From Lachnospiraceae bacterium UBA4348 (GTDB lineage: Bacteria > Bacillota > Clostridia > Lachnospirales > Lachnospiraceae), in the NCBI GenBank assembly GCA_002394165.1, contig DGTA01000036.1, positions 1 through 23,997 on the forward strand: DNA of 23,997 nt. Reading direction: 5' to 3'. Within the stretch, counting starts at the first letter, position 1, and every line of letters begins with the position of its first letter. Positions 21,851-23,997 of this stretch are shown here, piece by piece. The translations under genes and the position numbers were made by a program. The notes beneath the pieces were generated by a model. The model did not search any database, had not been told where the DNA came from, and saw only the letters and a program-made list of their open reading frames with translations.

Positions 21851-23767
21851 TTAATCCCAGACCGCATAGAGAATGGTCGTAGGAGCGTCCGGTACCAGGC
21901 TGCTGCCGGGAAGGTAAGTCTCCCCGCTGCCGTCCGGCATGGTGTTCCAGCCCGCAAATTCCATATCCTCCTGCGGAGGCTCGATCTTATTCGGGTCCTG
22001 TATGTCATCGCTGATCACTACCGGCTCCCCGATCTGCACGATCTGCCGGTTGTACACTTCCCCGCTGCCTCCGTTCGCGTCATAATAAAGCATGGCGGAG
22101 TTTTCGCTGAAACCTGCGGCAAGAGCCTCTGCCCGGTTTTTAATAAAATTCTCGCTGCGGCTGATCGTCCCGGCATAGCGTTCCTGCGCTTCCTCCGGGC
22201 CCGATGCGGAAAGCCACCTGAGTATATTCATCGGTCCCGATTTTTCCAGCTCCTCAGCTGTGAGACGCACTTTCTCAATCGTCTTTTCAAATACGTCCGC
22301 CTCTGTCAGCTCTTCCCACCGTACACAGACCGCCTCCCGGAAGTCATCCTGCCGGTACGCGGCGGTAAGAATGGTCGGTTCAGGATAGCTCATGGAATTG
22401 GCCCACCAGATATCCGGTGAGGAGGTGTTGACTTCAAATCTGTCAACAGATGCTCCGAAAGCAAGATCCATGTCCCATACCGGTGAGAAGACGAGCTTCT
22501 CATCTTCACCGGCTTTAACCATAAAGAAGCTTGTCTGGCCGGCGTCGACATTGCTGCTCAGCTCCTGCAGGATATACATGCCCACAAAGGAATCAAGATC
22601 AAAGTATTCGGTGTAATGCTTTCCCTTTGTATTATATCCGTCGGCAGAATAAAGCGCCTCGATCCCCTCCTCCACGAATGAACGGATGAAGGCCGTCTCT
22701 TTCTCACCGGCATGTTCAGGTTCCCTGATCACGACCGGCAGCCCGTTCTTTGTGACAAATCCGCAGGGTTCGTCTTTAAACCTGTAGTCAAGTTCCAGTT
22801 CCAGCAGATATCCTCCCGAGATATCATCGGGTTCCTGCGGCAGGTCCACCCACTTGGCGCAGCCATTTTCAGGCTCTGATGGAACCGCTCCGTTCTCGCC
22901 GGTCCCCGCTCCGGGAAGAGCATCCAGATCGGTTCCGCGGTTTATCCTCTCGTTTTCCTTATCCAGGTCGCGAATATCTATGCGGTCCGGCCCGATCTCC
23001 ACTCTTTCGCAGACGACAAAGCTTCCCCGGTAATCTCCGTTGATGTACAGGTCCACATGACGGTAATCCGCCGAATAGGACAGCCCGAATTCCCTGGCAA
23101 GCTCCCAGGCATAATCATTGTGAACCAGCGAATAATCAAGCCGGTTTGCCAGGAGCGTCCACTTTTTGGCCATCCCCATGCCGAACAGGTCCGTCTTCTT
23201 CTTGAACTTTATGGTGTAGGGGATCTTCGGCCCGATCGTTGAGGTGTTTCCACGCATCTTGATGAAAGACAGGTCCTTGTCCAGTGTCAGCTCTCCGCCT
23301 TCATAGATCCGGATGGCAGCCGGCTCTTTGTTGGCCTTGGATTCATGGATAAAATCGAGGGAACCGCTTCGGGTGACAATGAATATCGCCGGGAGATCGG
23401 CGGAGATGCACACCGTCAGCGGATACTCATTCCCGCCGCAGTTTAAGGTATGATCGCCCTCCGTGAGAGCGGATGCGCTCTGTCCCGGCTCCAGCCCGGT
23501 CCCGTCGACAGACACGGTCTCCGAGGATGAATAATAGACCCTAGCGGCATCAAGATCCGTATCGGAGGGCAGAAACAGGTAATGTCTGTCCTCCGCCTCA
23601 TGCCAGAATACCAGATCATCATCTCTGGCTGAGCCGCTGTACGGCGCCACGGCAAAAGACCGGATCTCGCCGCCAAAAGTCAGATCCGGCACGGCAAACA
23701 TATAAAGCAGTGCTGCTCCTATTAAGGCGCAGCACCATTTTATTCGGGAAAATGCAAATATCTTCAT
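21851..23767 (-). CDS. CotH kinase family protein with C-terminal InlB-type repeat
   Basis: A 638-residue exported protein. A hydrophobic N-terminal segment (about 9-30) is a signal or anchor. After a variable region, the CotH kinase-like domain spans about 165-555. It has MRGNTS (171-176), KIPYTIKF, KKWTLLANRLDYSLVHND (201-218), YRGSFVVCERVEI and SPVWDMDLAFG with D432 and D434 as likely metal or catalytic acids. CotH of Bacillus is an atypical protein kinase of the spore coat; homologs in non-spore contexts often accompany VTC and DUF4956 genes. The last ~75 residues (YYDANGGSGEVY to FAGWNTMPDGSGETY and ILYAVWD) are one Listeria-Bacteroides InlB B-type repeat, usually found on surface proteins. 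The ribosome site is weak (AAAGAAA). It follows the L,D-transpeptidase gene by 30 nt and may be co-transcribed with it. Confidence 0.88.
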   Translation of the reverse strand: MKIFAFSRIKWCCALIGAALLYMFAVPDLTFGGEIRSFAVAPYSGSARDDDLVFWHEAEDRHYLFLPSDTDLDAARVYYSSSETVSVDGTGLEPGQSASALTEGDHTLNCGGNEYPLTVCISADLPAIFIVTRSGSLDFIHESKANKEPAAIRIYEGGELTLDKDLSFIKMRGNTSTIGPKIPYTIKFKKKTDLFGMGMAKKWTLLANRLDYSLVHNDYAWELAREFGLSYSADYRHVDLYINGDYRGSFVVCERVEIGPDRIDIRDLDKENERINRGTDLDALPGAGTGENGAVPSEPENGCAKWVDLPQEPDDISGGYLLELELDYRFKDEPCGFVTKNGLPVVIREPEHAGEKETAFIRSFVEEGIEALYSADGYNTKGKHYTEYFDLDSFVGMYILQELSSNVDAGQTSFFMVKAGEDEKLVFSPVWDMDLAFGASVDRFEVNTSSPDIWWANSMSYPEPTILTAAYRQDDFREAVCVRWEELTEADVFEKTIEKVRLTAEELEKSGPMNILRWLSASGPEEAQERYAGTISRSENFIKNRAEALAAGFSENSAMLYYDANGGSGEVYNRQIVQIGEPVVISDDIQDPNKIEPPQEDMEFAGWNTMPDGSGETYLPGSSLVPDAPTTILYAVWD

Positions 23768-23797
23768 AAGATCGTTTCTTTAATTGATCGGATTTGT

Positions 23798-23997
23798 TCA
23801 GAAGCTGCCGCCCAGGTTCTCCAGTGTGTCGATCACGACCACACAATCTTCCCGGACATTCTGCATCACCATTTTCATGATATTCTCCGGCAGTGCGACA
23901 CAGCCGCCGGTATACGGTTTGGCCGGTCCGAAACAGTGAAGGAAGATCGCAGAGCCTCTTCCGGGTGTGCCATCCTCGTTGAAGCTGATGTTCAGGC
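23798..23997 (-). CDS. L,D-transpeptidase (YkuD domain), C-terminal fragment
   Basis: The last 65 codons of a gene that runs off the right edge. The YkuD catalytic signature is present: SAIFLHCFGP with the conserved histidine, then YTGGCVALPENIM with the catalytic cysteine in the TGGCV motif. Such enzymes form 3-3 crosslinks in peptidoglycan or attach proteins to it, outside the membrane. The end VREDCVVVID shortly before the stop is usual for the domain. The N-terminal part, with any signal and other domains, is outside the window. The CotH gene follows 30 nt downstream on the same strand without an obvious promoter or terminator between, so both may act on the envelope from one transcript. 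Confidence 0.9.
   Translation of the reverse strand, partial: LNISFNEDGTPGRGSAIFLHCFGPAKPYTGGCVALPENIMKMVMQNVREDCVVVIDTLENLGGSF

Noticed and set aside
20019..21854. 611-codon open frame on the plus strand opposite glmS
   Set aside because: It lies almost wholly antisense to a full-length glmS and shows no family motif; it is a codon-bias shadow.

Overview
The window looks like chromosomal DNA from a moderately GC-rich gut-type Clostridia, most likely Lachnospiraceae. This is inferred from the gene content (butyrate kinase, AgrC-like GHKL kinase with a LytTR regulator, GH3 glucosidases paired with GtrA, and VTC/DUF4956/DUF4353/CotH envelope genes), strong AAGGAGG-type ribosome binding sites and sigma-A-like promoters. 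No rRNA, tRNA, CRISPR array, transposase or phage gene was seen. Genes are tightly packed and mostly on the minus strand. Only the DUF4432 gene and buk-pta lie on the plus strand.

Left part (1-4700, minus): a GH3 glucosidase without a signal peptide, then a GtrA-family membrane protein 9 nt later, then a 221-nt gap holding a structured repeat and its shortened copy, then a GH3 lipoprotein with a TSDPYK tandem-repeat linker that runs off the left edge. Next (4750-9965, minus): an ABC transporter (ATPase plus FtsX-type permease), followed by a separately promoted LytTR regulator / GHKL kinase pair ending at a clear terminator. The regulator's leader holds a 19-bp inverted repeat and a possible 16-codon leader ORF.

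Middle (9965-13300): a 333-bp imperfect palindrome resembling a non-autonomous mobile repeat, mnmA (tRNA 2-thiouridylase), a Bax-inhibitor-1 family membrane protein, and a divergent DUF4432 aldose-epimerase-like gene. The last converges on the next operon at a near-perfect bidirectional terminator.

Right part: a three-gene minus-strand operon (polyphosphate-polymerase-like VTC protein, DUF4956 membrane protein, DUF4353 surface protein). Its promoter has a good -10, no -35, and three 11-bp-phased TTCAC(A/T) repeats that match the layout of a PhoP/PhoB box. Then come a D-amino-acid transaminase divergent from buk-pta, glmS with its own promoter, a CotH-kinase-family protein with a C-terminal InlB-type repeat, and the C-terminal end of an L,D-transpeptidase.

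Much of the right half fits cell-envelope work: D-amino acids, amino sugar supply, L,D-crosslinking, and a VTC/DUF4956/DUF4353/CotH set that may make or modify a surface phosphate polymer. That last group, with its possible phosphate control, is the best candidate for an undescribed system here.
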